Positions 14,014 to 24,813 of a DNA stretch of 64,000 bases are shown here, in pieces. A program made the position numbers and the translations under genes. The stretch comes from Galerina marginata (lineage: Eukaryota; Basidiomycota; Agaricomycetes; Agaricales; Galerinaceae): NCBI GenBank assembly GCA_023014335.1, contig JAECYW010000005.1:2108001-2172000 (forward strand), written 5' to 3'. Positions within the stretch are counted from its first letter, which is position 1; each line of letters begins with the position of its first letter. Under the pieces are notes generated by a model, which did not search any database, was not told the DNA's origin, and saw nothing but the letters and a program-made list of their open reading frames with translations.

Positions 14014-14354
14014 GTTGTAAATCGAACTGGGAGGAAAAGTGGGTCCAGGGAGAGAAAGGGCTTTCGGGAACCCTAAGGTGTTTGAAGCCTTGGCTTAAAG
14101 TTCTGTTCCTTCAATACGTATACATAAAGTTGTAGTTCAGGTTCAAGTTATTGGAAAGTTATTTCTGAACATTGGCGCTTGAAGCTTGCTTTGCTAACCC
14201 TAAAACAGGATTAGGGTGTCGGGCCTATCACAGCCTATGACTAGACTCAACGGAAAGCAAAAATAAAATCAGAAGTGAACTCAATGAATACACTAGATAT
14301 TAAATCCAAAAGATCAAAGAGATAAATGTACTATGCAGGGTATTTTACTTATGT

Positions 14355-15144
14355 TCATCCGGCCATACTATCCCTCCAGTGTTGAGCAAGGCGCCAAGGA
14401 CGACCAGTGCTCAGCACCCCATACGTTTCCTCCAGACCACGAAGCTCCTCGCATGAGATAACGTCGTCGGGTACGGCCCCGTGTTCATTAGCGGGGAGAG
14501 TGCCCTCACATTTGTGCCGCGTCGCACGCGAAAAATCGACGATTCGTGGGGATTTGCCCATGCGGATAATGTGCTCCTTCTTGAAATCTAAGAGACCTCC
14601 GTGGAGGACGCCTGCTTTGTGGACTTCGGCCATGGCGAGCATGACTCGGCGGCTGTGCAAAATGAGTACGAGTAACGGTTGGATGTGAGGGAAATCCGAA
14701 TATGAAAGGGCACGCAACTTACTACCAAAGCGGCCCGTTGGTGATATCCTTCTCGTCGTCGTCGATATATTCGAGCAGGAGACAAGCGATTGTTTCCCCC
14801 AAGTCCTGTTTGTAGAAGCCAAAACACCGGGGGACCACTTTGCCTTGGAGGTCCTTCAAGTCACTCCTGTAGAACTCGGCCTCTCTCTCCAAGGACTTGA
14901 CGTCTCCAAGCCCGTGTGCCAACTTGCACACGATCTTCTCCTCTTTGGTGGAACTGTCTGTCTTCAGAAACCCAAGGTGTACCGAATGGCCAATGGTGTC
15001 GATAATACGGGCAATCTTCTTGTGCGCAGGTGTCGTGGCAGGGTCCCAGTCGGTCGATAAAAGGTGGGTGGTCCTTCCTTCCCATTGCAGTTCAAGCTCG
15101 AATGCTTGAGAGCCAAAATAATACTTGGTCGTTTCGCTGGGCAT
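14355..15144 (-). CDS. Kinase-fold protein with degenerate active site
   Basis: Two-exon gene of about 240 residues. Exon 1 starts MPSETTKYYFGSQAFELEL and holds an N-lobe with EEKIVCKLAHG, SLEREAEFYRSDLKDLQGKV and VPRCFGFY, typical of fungal protein-kinase-like phosphotransferases. The hinge follows as LLLEYIDDDEKD. Exon 2 has AMAEVHKAGVLHGGLLDFKKE and RIVDFSRATRHKCEGTLP. The catalytic-loop position normally H-x-D reads LHGGL, so the catalytic Asp is missing. DFG is replaced by VDFSRA. This suggests a pseudokinase or a strongly modified phosphotransferase. Basidiomycetes carry many such small kinase-like genes. The stop is at 14355-14357; the intron lies near 14655-14725. Substrate unknown. 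Confidence 0.7.
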
Positions 15145-15780
15145 CGCAAGGGGTTGGTAAACTGGGGTGAGATTGCATCAGTATTTTCTTCCTACTTATA
15201 TTCCCAAAATCCTGTGGCCACACAATGAGAGCCACCGATGGGCCATATCTACAAAATTCTTCTCAGAAAATCCGTCGGAGAGGCCCATGCGCTGGGTGGG
15301 CCACGGCTTGGAGCCCATTGTTCTTCGTTGGTTACTTGGACGATCCCGCTATACCAGCGGAGTGGCTGCAAGGTCAATTGAAGAGGGCCATTCTGTGCCA
15401 CTGCATTTGAACAAAACTAAGTTTTCGGGGAATTACATGGCTATATTTCGGCCCTGTCAACACAAGTCGCGAGTCTAGTGACAGAACTGACTCTCTTACT
15501 TGTATACTTTATTGCGTTCATTTCAGACGACAAGTCCTGTGCGAAAAAACTACCACCTTGAAAAAGGTAATCTAGAAAAAGTGGTGTTTAGCACGTCGTT
15601 AGAACCGACAGATTACCAGTTTGATGGCTTCGGGTATGTGGTGTCACAGATGCAATAAGTAGCTGTTCACGTTAAAAAATATTCGTGAGGAACCGGAATA
15701 AATAATCTGATCGGTCTACATTGATCATTTTAAGTACAACATTCCAGGTCATTCTGGTTGCTATAACGTCACCGAGAAGC
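15145..15780. other. Intergenic region, nothing recognised
   Basis: This holds the upstream region of the kinase-like gene and the downstream region of SWP1. Small open frames at 15167-15478 have no recognisable features. The stretch 15480-15730 is AT-rich and could carry the SWP1 polyadenylation signals (minus strand). Confidence 0.4.
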
Positions 15781-16805
15781 CTATTTCCTTCCGAGACGGC
15801 GTTTACCAATGCTCGACAAAGCCTGCTTCCCAGCAAAGACAGTGGGTATAGTGAGAATTGCGCCGTAGAGGAGGACCTGTCCGAGTTTGAGCCCAATCCA
15901 GTATTGGAAGAGGAGGACCTCGAATGCTCCAAGGGAAAGAATGAAGGGCAAGATACTGGGTGAGAAGAGGCGGGAAGTGCGGGGTGCGACTTGAGACCAC
16001 TATATTTTTAAACAAGCGGCGCGCAGATGAGGGTTAGATATGTTCACAAGATATGAGATGAAGACACACCAGACCAAGTAGGACGACCCAAGGTGCCAAA
16101 ACAACGATGGCAGAAACCGCAGAGATAAACCGAGGAGGAAGTTTGTTGTCCGGGCGGAAGGTATGTTTAATCTCTGGAAGGGGGTGGTAGGTCGATTCTT
16201 GTGGATGCTCAGGCGCAGGTTGGGAGCGCGGAAGGACAAGGTCGAAGAGTTCAACGGCCAAAGGGTCATATTGGGAGGTCCCGATAAGGAGAGTAACCTT
16301 CAGCGGTTCGCCGTTGGGTGTTGGAGGAAGAGACAAGGGAGGCTTCGAGAGGTTCTGGTAGATCGCCGTCGGAATTTATTGTTTGCTCAAGCGGTTACAG
16401 GATGGGCACACGTACCAGATCAAACTTGGCTTTGCCGCCTGGTGTCACCCGCACGGGTTGAATGCCTTCCTCGTTCGTCTTTTCGTCATAGAATCGGAGG
16501 AAGGTCTGGTGAGGTTGTACACCTTTCCCACTCTCCTTGTCCCTAACCTGGAACGTGATTCTGAGCGTCTCCTTCCCTGTGAGCTTCACTGGTGTCGAGA
16601 CTTTTTGTGCCAGAGATAATCTACATCATATGCAAACCAAAAGTGAGCATGACGCAGCAAACAGTTATGACATTCCCTCAACGCACGGTTCTGAGCGCAA
16701 TTGGGAGCCTGTTGAGTCTGAGACGGTGAAACGAGGGGACTGGAGCGTCAAGATCGCCGCCTGCGCAGACAGCGCGAGTAACAACACAGGAAATAGAGAG
16801 AGCAT
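15781..16805 (-). CDS. SWP1: Oligosaccharyltransferase subunit SWP1 / ribophorin II
   Basis: Subunit of the ER oligosaccharyltransferase complex, which attaches the glycan to Asn residues of nascent proteins. The ATG at 16805 starts a clear signal peptide (MLSLFPVLLLALSAQAAILT). The lumenal domain includes LRITFQVRDKESGKGVQPHQ and FLRFYDEKTNEEGIQPVRV, matching ribophorin II. It continues with LKVTLLIGTSQYDPLAVELF and YHPLPEIKHTFRPDNKLPPR. Membrane segments follow (FISAVSAIVVLAPWVVLLGL, then ILPFILSLGAFEVLLFQYW and VLLYGAILTIPTVF). The basic tail SIGKRRLGRK ends at TAG 15781-15783. It is shorter than mammalian ribophorin II, as expected for fungi. Confidence 0.88.
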
Positions 16806-17014
16806 TGCCGTAGAAAAGAAATAAAGGGAAGGCGTCAGACCGACGACGTGTTGCAACACGATGTCCCGTGAGAGCCCAATTGCTCCCGCGCATTTGCCAT
16901 CAATTAATTTCACCACCACAAACCCCCATTGCGCCATCCATAATCCTCTTTTTGGACACAAAATTCTAGTGAGATTGTGGGTGCAAGGCCTTAAATTGTA
17001 AAAACAAAACACAG

Positions 17015-17022
17015 AAAAAAAA
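17015..17022 (-). terminator. RNA polymerase III terminator of the first tRNA-Cys
   Basis: A run of eight T on the minus strand lies ten bases beyond the 3' end of the tRNA, as expected for Pol III termination. Confidence 0.75.
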
Positions 17023-17031
17023 TCCAGGTCA

Positions 17032-17115
17032 AGTCCCGACGGTGGTTCGAACACCGGACCCTGCGATAGTGATTACTCGCTGCAATCGCATGCTATACCA
17101 CTTAGCTATCGAGAC
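17032..17115 (-). tRNA. tRNA-Cys (anticodon GCA), 12-base intron
   Basis: A full cloverleaf can be drawn: acceptor GTCTCGA pairs with TCGGGAC, D-arm GCT/AGC, anticodon stem TGCGA/TCGCA, T-arm CGGTG TTCGAAC CACCG. The discriminator base is T (U73), diagnostic for tRNA-Cys. Loop TTGCAG...A gives anticodon GCA. A 12-base intron sits between positions 37 and 38. The mature length is 72. The mature sequence is identical to the second copy at 20781-20866, while the intron is different. Confidence 0.95.
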
Positions 17116-17324
17116 GACAGCCAAATTTCAACATTCTAGACCTAAAGGCCGAAGAGGATGCCGAATGTATTTAGTGAACCCGAAATCTAAAAAGAAAAAG
17201 AAAAATACGATGTACATAGGTATTGCATTAGAAACGAATGTATTCAAAAATGAGCGTAATCTGCATAAATGTATTAAGTGCGTAAGAATATATATATTGT
17301 CCAGGCCTTTCGGCTATGTCCCCT

Positions 17325-20048
17325 CTAAACAGCGGTCTTCTGTTGCTCAGAGGAGTGTCCACGAACGGTCAGAGAAGCGGGTAAACTGGAGAGCCTTGAC
17401 AGCATAGCAGGTTTCGATGAGTGCTCCCGACAATCAGTCAAAGATTCCACCAATTCATACTCAAGGTATTCTCCCCAAGAGGTCCATACACACAACAGTA
17501 TGAGGACAGCCATTGCTGCGCCGAAAGTTCCGACAAGAATCCGAGTGATCTTGCTTGAGTGATGGAAACATAAGAAGGAAAAGGCGACGACAAAGGCTAT
17601 CATCCTGGCGGAAATCAATAAGTAATGATTCTCAACTACACATCAAGCAACTTACCCCCACATCAGCAGAACATAAGGTAGGCTGTAAAAGATAGCCCGA
17701 ATTTCGAAGCCGATTCGTGAGCTGCGGAAGCGATGTCTCTGGACATAAAAAGCAAATTGAGCGAATATATTCGTGAAACCTTAGTAAAAACAGAGTTACC
17801 CCATCAGCAGTATTGACACCTCGTCTCGTCATCCTGGTGTGTCCGAGCAACAGCAGCCCCAGGACGATACTTCCGATACTAAACACGGCAGACAAATAGC
17901 TAGAGATCTGGGCAGCCGACCTACGCGGAATATGGTTGATATCGACGCTTTGAATGCCTAAAAACGCGACATTGGCAATGAGCAGGAGTATAGACTAACA
18001 AAGGCCGCTCAGTAGACATCAGCGTCAAGGACAAAAGACACCCACGAAAAGAATGAATTGGCGCCAGTCGTCGTTTAATCTTCTCACGACGTTATTCCGA
18101 CCAGACGTATGCGAAAGAAGGCCCATTCGCATTTCTTGCAAACTGTGCAAGTAGAAATTTGGGGCAGAGAAAAACAATGGCGAGAATATTCTGATAAACC
18201 AGGTTCGTCGAGCCTTGGTGAACTGAGGTCCAGGGGTCGCCTCGCTCATTGGACCTGCAGGGGCCACTCCTTGAATTGTATCAAGCCTTGAATGAGCTGA
18301 AACAGGATGCGATAAGTAAAAGTCACTTCTCACGTCAACTGTCGCGTTTGTTACCAAATCTCTCCATGAGTCGGGCTGCCATTTTGAAGTTTGTTGAGCA
18401 GCAGGCATGAAGTGATTCATTACCACTTACAAAGCAAGCTTATAGCGCCAGTGGTCGGCTCAGTTCCAATATTTTCTGGTTTGTTTAAAATTTATCAATG
18501 ATACGATGTGGGCGGGAAGGTCGTTGAAGCTTACTTTCCAAGTTGTCCGTCAGAGCAAGAATTTTGTATAGGTCCTCCAAAGTATATATGGAACTCGTAG
18601 TTGCGGTTTCTGATGACATATATTCTATCAGAGGACGAAGATAAGCATTTGAGCGACCGTACAACTAAACACAGGTGGTTACCTCCAATGAAGTGCAAGG
18701 CCTTGTCTCGTAATTCACGAACCATAGAAGTCGTTATCACTCCAGCACGGGGGTATAGCTGAAGGTATAGCCTATGATTGTATAAGCCTCACAGCCTGAA
18801 GAAACTGATATGACATACCAATACTGAGCCTCGATTTCGTCACCTGTCCGGACGAAGTATATCAGACGTAAAATTGAACAAAGCGAGTGAGGCACTAACG
18901 GAGCTGGGTATCTGATTTAATGCCTTTCGTTTTGTACCAAGTTGCCAGTTTCTCCGTCTCAAAATGATCCAGGAAGAAGATGGACTTTGAAGGATGATGC
19001 ACAAAGTAGTAGACAGTTTGGATGACCAGGTTCGTTTCGTCGTAGAAAAGGTCCATAACGAGATCCGAATTTTTAGGGAGAGCGAGGTCGTGTGTGGAAA
19101 TGAATTCTTCGAGAGTGGATATATCCTCTAATGCCTGCTTGAAGATGGTGTAGTCGGAAAGGTCAGCGTCCGTATACACCCGCTAAATTACAATCAGTCG
19201 GCTTGTTATGTAAAGAGAGTAGAGGATTTTCACACCTTTTCCTGGTTACAGAAGTAATAAGTCCCGTCTGAATGCGTTTGTCGAGTCCATCCTGGCCGTG
19301 GACTAGACCTGTAAATACATGTCAGACGAAAACGACCTCAGAACCGGTCACAATACCTTTCAAACTTTGATGTCAAAGGCTCAGTCTTTCCACCCATTTG
19401 GTCGCTAAAAAAGAACGAGTTGAGCGAGACTCGACCACAACAAAAGTTGTTTCCTTACATCCCAACCTGTCTCTCGGTACGACGACGAAAGCTTTCTGGC
19501 ATAGCAGGTTTGATGCGAGGGTGCGCCAAGTAAGCAATGGAGGCAGATTGCGACAAAATATGCATGGTGGATACCGTAGAAATTTCTTGGCGAGACGTAA
19601 CTTCAGTGAATTCGACGATCGTTGACGTTGACCGGGCTCCGTACTGGGAGAACTCGGAGCGTGCTTCAACTTGAGGTTCGAAGTGCAGATGGGTCCAGGG
19701 TGTGACAGTCCTGCTATGTGGAGGTGTACCTGATGGGTCAAAAGAAAACGCCACGTCCTCGAGAGAAACAATTTCGCCATTCGGGGTATTGGAGAATAGT
19801 AAAGACTCTGCTTTGGTGTTTTCGGGTCTGTCTGCTGGGTGTTCAAATCGAGAACTCTTCGCCGACGAAACCCTCCCCACTGTTCCCTTTCTCCACTTGC
19901 TCCACTTTGCGCGTAGAAGGTATCCAAGCAAGGCCAATCGCTGGAGAATCCGAGTAAACGCGTGTCCGGCGTTGCCCTCCTTCAAGATTCGCAGCAGATA
20001 ACGACGAAGGGCCCAGAACAGATGCGATATTTGAGAAACTGTAGTCAT
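17325..20048 (-). CDS. WW-like/multi-membrane family protein, copy A
   Basis: Member of the family that fills this window; function unknown. Start at ATG 20048 (MTTVSQISHLFWALRRYLLR), matching the starts of B-E; an in-frame ATG three codons upstream is possible. Exon 1 codes about 197 residues, with NGEIVSLEDVAFSFDP and RIKPAMPESFRRR, and ends at AT|GTAAGG as in the other copies. The WW-like exon reads RPGWTRQTHSDGTYYFCNQE, then RVYTDADLSDYTIFKQALED. The conserved middle region follows (GDEIEAQYW, LYLQLYPRAGVITTSMVREL, TLEDLYKILALTDNLE, WFIRIFSPLFFSAPNFYLHS). Membrane segments read LLLIANVAFLGIQSVD, AVFSIGSIVLGLLLL, AIFYSLPYVLLMWG with MIAFVVAFSFLCFHH, and ILVGTFGAAMAVLILLCVW. No broken exon is seen. 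It is the most diverged of the long copies and the only inverted one. It lies exactly between two tRNA-Cys genes. Confidence 0.82.
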
Positions 20049-20769
20049 CGTCTCCAAAATCCCCGCTGGACTGAAGGCGAGCGGCAGAAAGGCAGGAACG
20101 AGAACAAACAGCCCTGGGGTGCATTAATATAGCAAACCGCTCACCCAGGACAAGAATATCGTAAACTTAAAGTGGCGAACAGGTCCGAGTCTCCTGTCAT
20201 ATGCCAATTTTGTTGGCGGCAGTGAGAAAACACAAACACTTTGGATTCGGGAATGTCATATCTCCGGTTCTAACAATACCCAACGCTGCTTGAGGAAGAG
20301 GGCTGGTTCATGATGCACTGAACGGAGCAAGCATCTTCGAGATAATGTAGGTTCTTCACGCTGAGGCCATGGAACTTGGACGGTCCACTCCCTTGCTCAC
20401 GGGCGATGGTACGTGTTGAATGGCTAACTGACAGTAAAAGGTGGAGGCTCATCAGACAGATGGACCTGTATACAAGTAGTCAGTCACTGACATTCGAGGC
20501 AAGATTTAAAGAACATACAGAAATACTTTAAAACTTAAGTAGCCAGAGTCCAGATAGTATTCCGGATTTTGGCTGGGGACATAGGAAACGCCGAACTGTG
20601 CCAAATTGGCGGGTAAAGCAGTCGGGAATGCATGCTTCGAATAATTTTGACGGATCGGAGGCAGAGTGCAAGTTCTGTCCGGTGGTGGGATTGAAAAAAG
20701 AAAAGCCGAAGGGTCTGGTTAAAGATTGGTTAAATATATCTTCGGAATTCGAATCTCGGTTTGAGAAGT

Positions 20770-20776
20770 AAAAAAA
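20770..20776 (-). terminator. RNA polymerase III terminator of the second tRNA-Cys
   Basis: A run of seven T on the minus strand lies five bases past the tRNA 3' end. Confidence 0.7.
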
Positions 20777-20780
20777 TCCA

Positions 20781-20866
20781 AGTCCCGACGGTGGTTCGAA
20801 CACCGGACCCTGCGATAACAGAAATTTTCACTGCAATCGCATGCTATACCACTTAGCTATCGAGAC
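20781..20866 (-). tRNA. tRNA-Cys (anticodon GCA), 14-base intron
   Basis: The same cloverleaf and the same 72 mature bases as the gene at 17032-17115: acceptor GTCTCGA/TCGGGAC, U73, anticodon GCA. The intron between 37 and 38 is 14 bases long and unrelated in sequence to the 12-base intron of the other copy. It lies on the same strand, 3.75 kb away, and the RPN3 ATG is 120 bases beyond it on the other strand. Confidence 0.95.
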
Positions 20867-20986
20867 CATATTGAATTTGACCATACTTATGAATATTACT
20901 TAATTAGCACAGCTGCCTGGACGCGACGCGTCACCTTGCTCATTTCTAAACTCCCATTTCTTACTTTACCCTTACCACCATCTATC

Positions 20987-22734
20987 ATGCCCGACGTTGA
21001 AATGAAACCCGCAGAGGACAAGGCGACAGACAAGAAGAAGGAAGAGAAGAAGGAAGAGAAAAAGGAAGAGAAAAAGGAAGAACCGAAACCTGTACCATTG
21101 ACACCTGAAGCAGAAATCAAGAACAATGTCGCGCTCATCGACCGAGCGGTGTCGACTCTCGAGCCACGGTTCACCCACCGTGTTTTGCGCACTTTGACTG
21201 CTCTACGCAAACGTCTGGACGATTCCGTTCTGCGCAATGCTATCGATGGAATCTACAACAAAGGTCGGCGTTCGCGCTTGTGCTACCTTTCATTCTCTTT
21301 CTCAAGCGCACCTCTTCTCATTAGACAATTCCGTGAAGAAAACACTCTTGTCATGGCTTCCTCCTGCACCTGCTTCCGATCAGGAAATGGAGGTTGATTC
21401 GGCCCCGAAGCCTCCACAGGCTGAGCTTGTACCCGAAACTGAGATGTACCTTCGCCTTCTCATCCTGCAACACCTACTTAAATCGGACGAGACACAAGAA
21501 AAGGCCCTGGAACTAGCAAACGAGACAGTAGAAAAAATGCAGGCTCTAAATCGCCGTAGCATGGACGCTATTGCTGCAAAGGTCTGGTTCGCGGTTGACC
21601 GTGCATATGAACTTGCAGGCGAACTCTCCGATGCACGCCCGTATGCTGTCCCTCTTACCTGATCGGTTCGAGAAGGCTGATCTCTGCTGTAGACTCTTCC
21701 TCGCTGCTCAACGGACAGCATCGCTGCGCCATGATGACGAAGCACAAGCCGCTCTCATTAACTGCCTCCTGCGAAGCTACATCACCTACAATCTCTACGA
21801 CCAAGCCGACAAGCTTGTCTCCAAAACTACATTCCCAACTTCTGCGAGCAACGCTCATTTTGCACGCTACCATTACTATCTTGGACGCATCAGGGCTGTT
21901 CAGCTAAACTACACAGAGGCACACACCAACCTTCAACAAGCAATCCGACGCGCACCGCCAGCAAAAACTGCCCCAGGTTTCTACCAGGCAGTTCACAAGT
22001 ATTTCGTTGTCGTCGAGCTGCTCATGGGTGATATCCCGGACCGAACTTTGTTCAGACATGTTGTACTGGATAAAGCCCTGAACGCGTACTTTGAAATCGT
22101 GAAAGGTCCGTTTATTCTCTTGCCTCTGCATTTGACCTCTTTGACTTTGTACTGTAGCCGTCCGAACGGGTTCTCTTGCTCAGTTCCAAAGCACTCTATC
22201 AAAACATGCTGCTCAGTTCGAAGAAGATAACACCTATACCCTCATCATCCGTCTACGACAAAACGTTATCAAGACAGGCATCCGCAGGCTATCGTTGTCT
22301 TATTCACGGATTTCTCTCCGGGATATCTGTGTCAAGCTCAACCTAGACTCAGAGGAAGACGCTGAATACATCGTCGGAAAGGCCATTCGTGACGGTGTCA
22401 TCGAAGGTAGGATTGTGCACGAGAAGGGATGGATGGAGTGTGGGACGCAGAAGAACGCCTATGGCCCCGAAGTTAGCGAGGTGTTTGGCCGACGTATCGC
22501 GTTTTGCCTGGACCTCCACAACCAGAGCGTGAAAGTGCGTCTTTCATTCCCTCCAGATTACCAGATCAATATAATAACAATCATTTTGATTTACTTTAGG
22601 CTATGCGTTACCCTCTCAATGCTCATCGGAAAGAACTTGCCGCTGCTGAGGGTGCGAGAGAAAGAGAGAAGGAGCTCGCGAAGGAGATCCAGGACGGCGA
22701 TCTGGATGACGAAGACATGGGTCCCGATTTCTAA
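20987..22734 (+). CDS. RPN3: 26S proteasome regulatory subunit RPN3 (PSMD3)
   Basis: Non-ATPase lid subunit of the 19S proteasome particle with a C-terminal PCI domain. The ATG at 20987 starts MPDVEMKPAEDKATD, followed by a Lys/Glu repeat (KKEE units). Family blocks are RVLRTLTALRKRLDDSVLRN, LQHLLKSDETQEKALELANE, AAQRTASLRHDDEAQAALIN and ARYHYYLGRIRAVQLNYTEA. The PCI region carries YTLIIRLRQNVIKTGIRRLS and SYSRISLRDICVKLNLDSEE. The protein ends with an acidic tail, GDLDDEDMGPDF, and stop 22732-22734. Splicing GCACGCCC|gtatgc...gtag|ACTCTTC restores the conserved SDARPLFLAAQR and removes an apparent stop. A second intron restores EIVKAVRTGSLAQFQ. NDUFAF2 follows 258 bases downstream on the same strand. 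Confidence 0.94.
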
Positions 22735-22991
22735 TTGCATGTCTTCACTAGTTGGTTGTAGTACTGTAACTTCTTAGACGACGGCTCAATGAATATTCTG
22801 ATTGCACCAGCTGAAGTTGAGATCATTTACTCGATAATATTTTTTAATTTTTTTAATTTTTCATTGGCTCATGGCATTGACGTAATAAATGTTCATCGCT
22901 CTGACGCCAAGCCTCGAAGTGCAACTTGAACCTGCTCTCTGCTTCCATCTCAGCACTTAGAAATCGTAAACACTCATAATTCCCTATTAAC

Positions 22992-24067
22992 ATGTCGTTC
23001 ATTTCAAGGCTTTGGAATACCATAAGGAATCCGGTATGTTTACATTTGTCTTTAAATTTATGCTGGAGCTCAAAGCTCATACCAGTGTTTCGTCTTTTAG
23101 ATCCGTTATGTAGGCAGGGATCTAGAAGGTAGGACCTGTTTTTCTGTAGGTTGTGTACCGGCTAAATGTATTTAAATTTTTAGGGAATAAGTTTTATGAA
23201 AGTCGGTCACCCAATGGTACAACCTTTTTATCGTTCGAGGCAGGAACTTGTCATTTCTGATTTCCCTTAGATCCAAGCAGACCGAAGCGAACTGTGCAGT
23301 ATTATGACCCCGAAGACATGTGGAAATACATTGGTGGTGGAAAACGGCTCGCCAGTACGTCCCCGTCTCCAACATCCCTTGGGACCGCCCTGAACTTCGG
23401 ACTCTCTCCTTAGTTCAATGGTCAGCGTGGCTCACACATACGCGACCGTACCCGCCGACCGTCGAGGTGCGCTTTTAATTCATGGGTTGCACGTGGTTCT
23501 AACCTTGTGTTCTACGTGTTGTAGGAACTTCAAGCGGACATGAACCGTCAGCAACGCGTGTTGGCCAACGTAGCGTTGATCGAAGCACGGGATCGAGCGG
23601 AAAGTGAAGAGATGCTGCGTATACGACAAGAAGACACTCACACGGCTCTGGAGGAAGCCGCGACGAGGGCTCAAGGACTGCCGTCACAGTCAATGCCTAA
23701 GCCTGCGTCTTCATCAAACATATCCGCACCCACAGAGGCCGCGACTGCCCAAGCGACTACCCAAACATCGACTCAAACATTCAGTTCGTTACCGAAGCCA
23801 ACACAGACGACACCAAAGGTTCTACCTCCAAAATTCCTTACCCCCACTACTCCGCGAAAATCGCCTCCATTGTCACATTCAACTTTCGCAATGTCCGCTG
23901 CCGAAATTTCAGATCGCGTTTCAAGTCAGCCTAAACAAGCAGAAGCTGGCACTATACCAGGTCAGGAGCGGCTGGAGCAAACAAGTACTCCGCCGCCGCC
24001 AATAATGAACCCACGGCCAGCCTCGGAAACCGAAAGTTGGACCCCGAAAGCAAGGAGAAGAGGATAA
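22992..24067 (+). CDS. NDUFAF2: Complex I assembly factor NDUFAF2 (mimitin/B17.2-like)
   Basis: Mitochondrial assembly factor of respiratory complex I, a paralogue of the subunit NDUFA12/B17.2. Small exons join to MSFISRLWNTIRNP, IRYVGRDLEGNKFYE, then SRPKRTVQYYDPEDMWKYI, GGGKRLA and IQWSAWLTHTRPYPPTVEE, the hallmark of the family. From about residue 88 there is a helix (RQQRVLANVALIEARDRAES) and then a long Ser/Thr/Pro/Gln-rich tail ending ESWTPKARRRG. The estimated length of about 265 residues is clearly longer than the human protein (about 170), all from this low-complexity tail. It is tandem with RPN3 and convergent with the small acidic gene. Confidence 0.85.
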
Positions 24068-24325
24068 AAAAGCGTGTTTCTACGTCGTCACTGTGTAGAG
24101 AACGGAGATGGCTTGGATTGCTGTATTGGGTATGTGTTATTGATAATGATGTGAAATCCTGGCCTCCCATATTTCTGACAACCTCAACTCAAACAATTTA
24201 TCCATGTCGTAGAAAGGAATTATCGTGAATATTATCGGAGTGGTATTGAAATATAGTCAAACAAGCACGAGCACCCAGGGCACAACGCTGGCAGTGCCCT
24301 CTAAAATCGTTATCCTTGATCAACT

Positions 24326-24813
24326 CTACTTGCTCTTCTCTGAACCCTCGGCTGCTTCGGTGTTTTTGGCTTCAGGGCTTGGATCCTCTTCCTCCTGGAC
24401 ATCTTCGGGCTTGATGTCGAGAGACCTTGGTTTCGTGACCAGTTTCGGACTTTTAGGGTCGCGTCGACCAATAACCGTGACCTTAATTGGAGCTCGCCTG
24501 TTTCCTCCCCTGGCAACACTTGTAAGTCGTCAAGATAAATCGCAAGATTCAAAACTTTACCAATCCATGATAGGCATGGGGTCATCCTCTTCGTCAACGT
24601 CCTCATTCTCGTCCTCTACTGCGATGTAAGCGTTGATATACACCATCATCACAATAAACCCGAACCTTCGACGTCACTCTCAGTCGACGAGTCTTCTGTT
24701 GCAATTAGAATCTTCGTGTGCTCGTCGATGACGGTGGTCGTTGTTGTTATGGTGACCACATGAACCTCCGAGTAGTCTGACGATGCAGGAGTAGGAAGTT
24801 GTAACTCAGTCAT
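24326..24813 (-). CDS. Small acidic protein, unidentified
   Basis: Not recognised. The ATG at 24813 starts MTELQLPTPASSDYSEVHVV, continuing TITTTTTVIDEHTKILIATE and DSSTESDVEG. Exon 2 is very acidic (IAVEDENEDVDEEDDPMPIM). After an intron with donor at GATTG|gtaaag, the last exon gives CVARGGNRRAPIKVTVIGRR, KLVTKPRSLDIKPEDVQEEE and the end EAAEGSEKSK at TAG 24326. An ATG further out at 24930 runs into an in-frame TAA before any donor, so I chose the inner start. The consistent frame over two introns supports a real gene. No domain seen; a nuclear role is possible but unproven. Confidence 0.55.

Noticed and set aside
16665..17054. Minus frame beginning MFEPPSGLD near the first tRNA-Cys, and a similar one at 20528-20803
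   Set aside because: Both begin inside the tRNA T-arm and downstream DNA; the resemblance comes from the tRNA sequence, not from a protein family.
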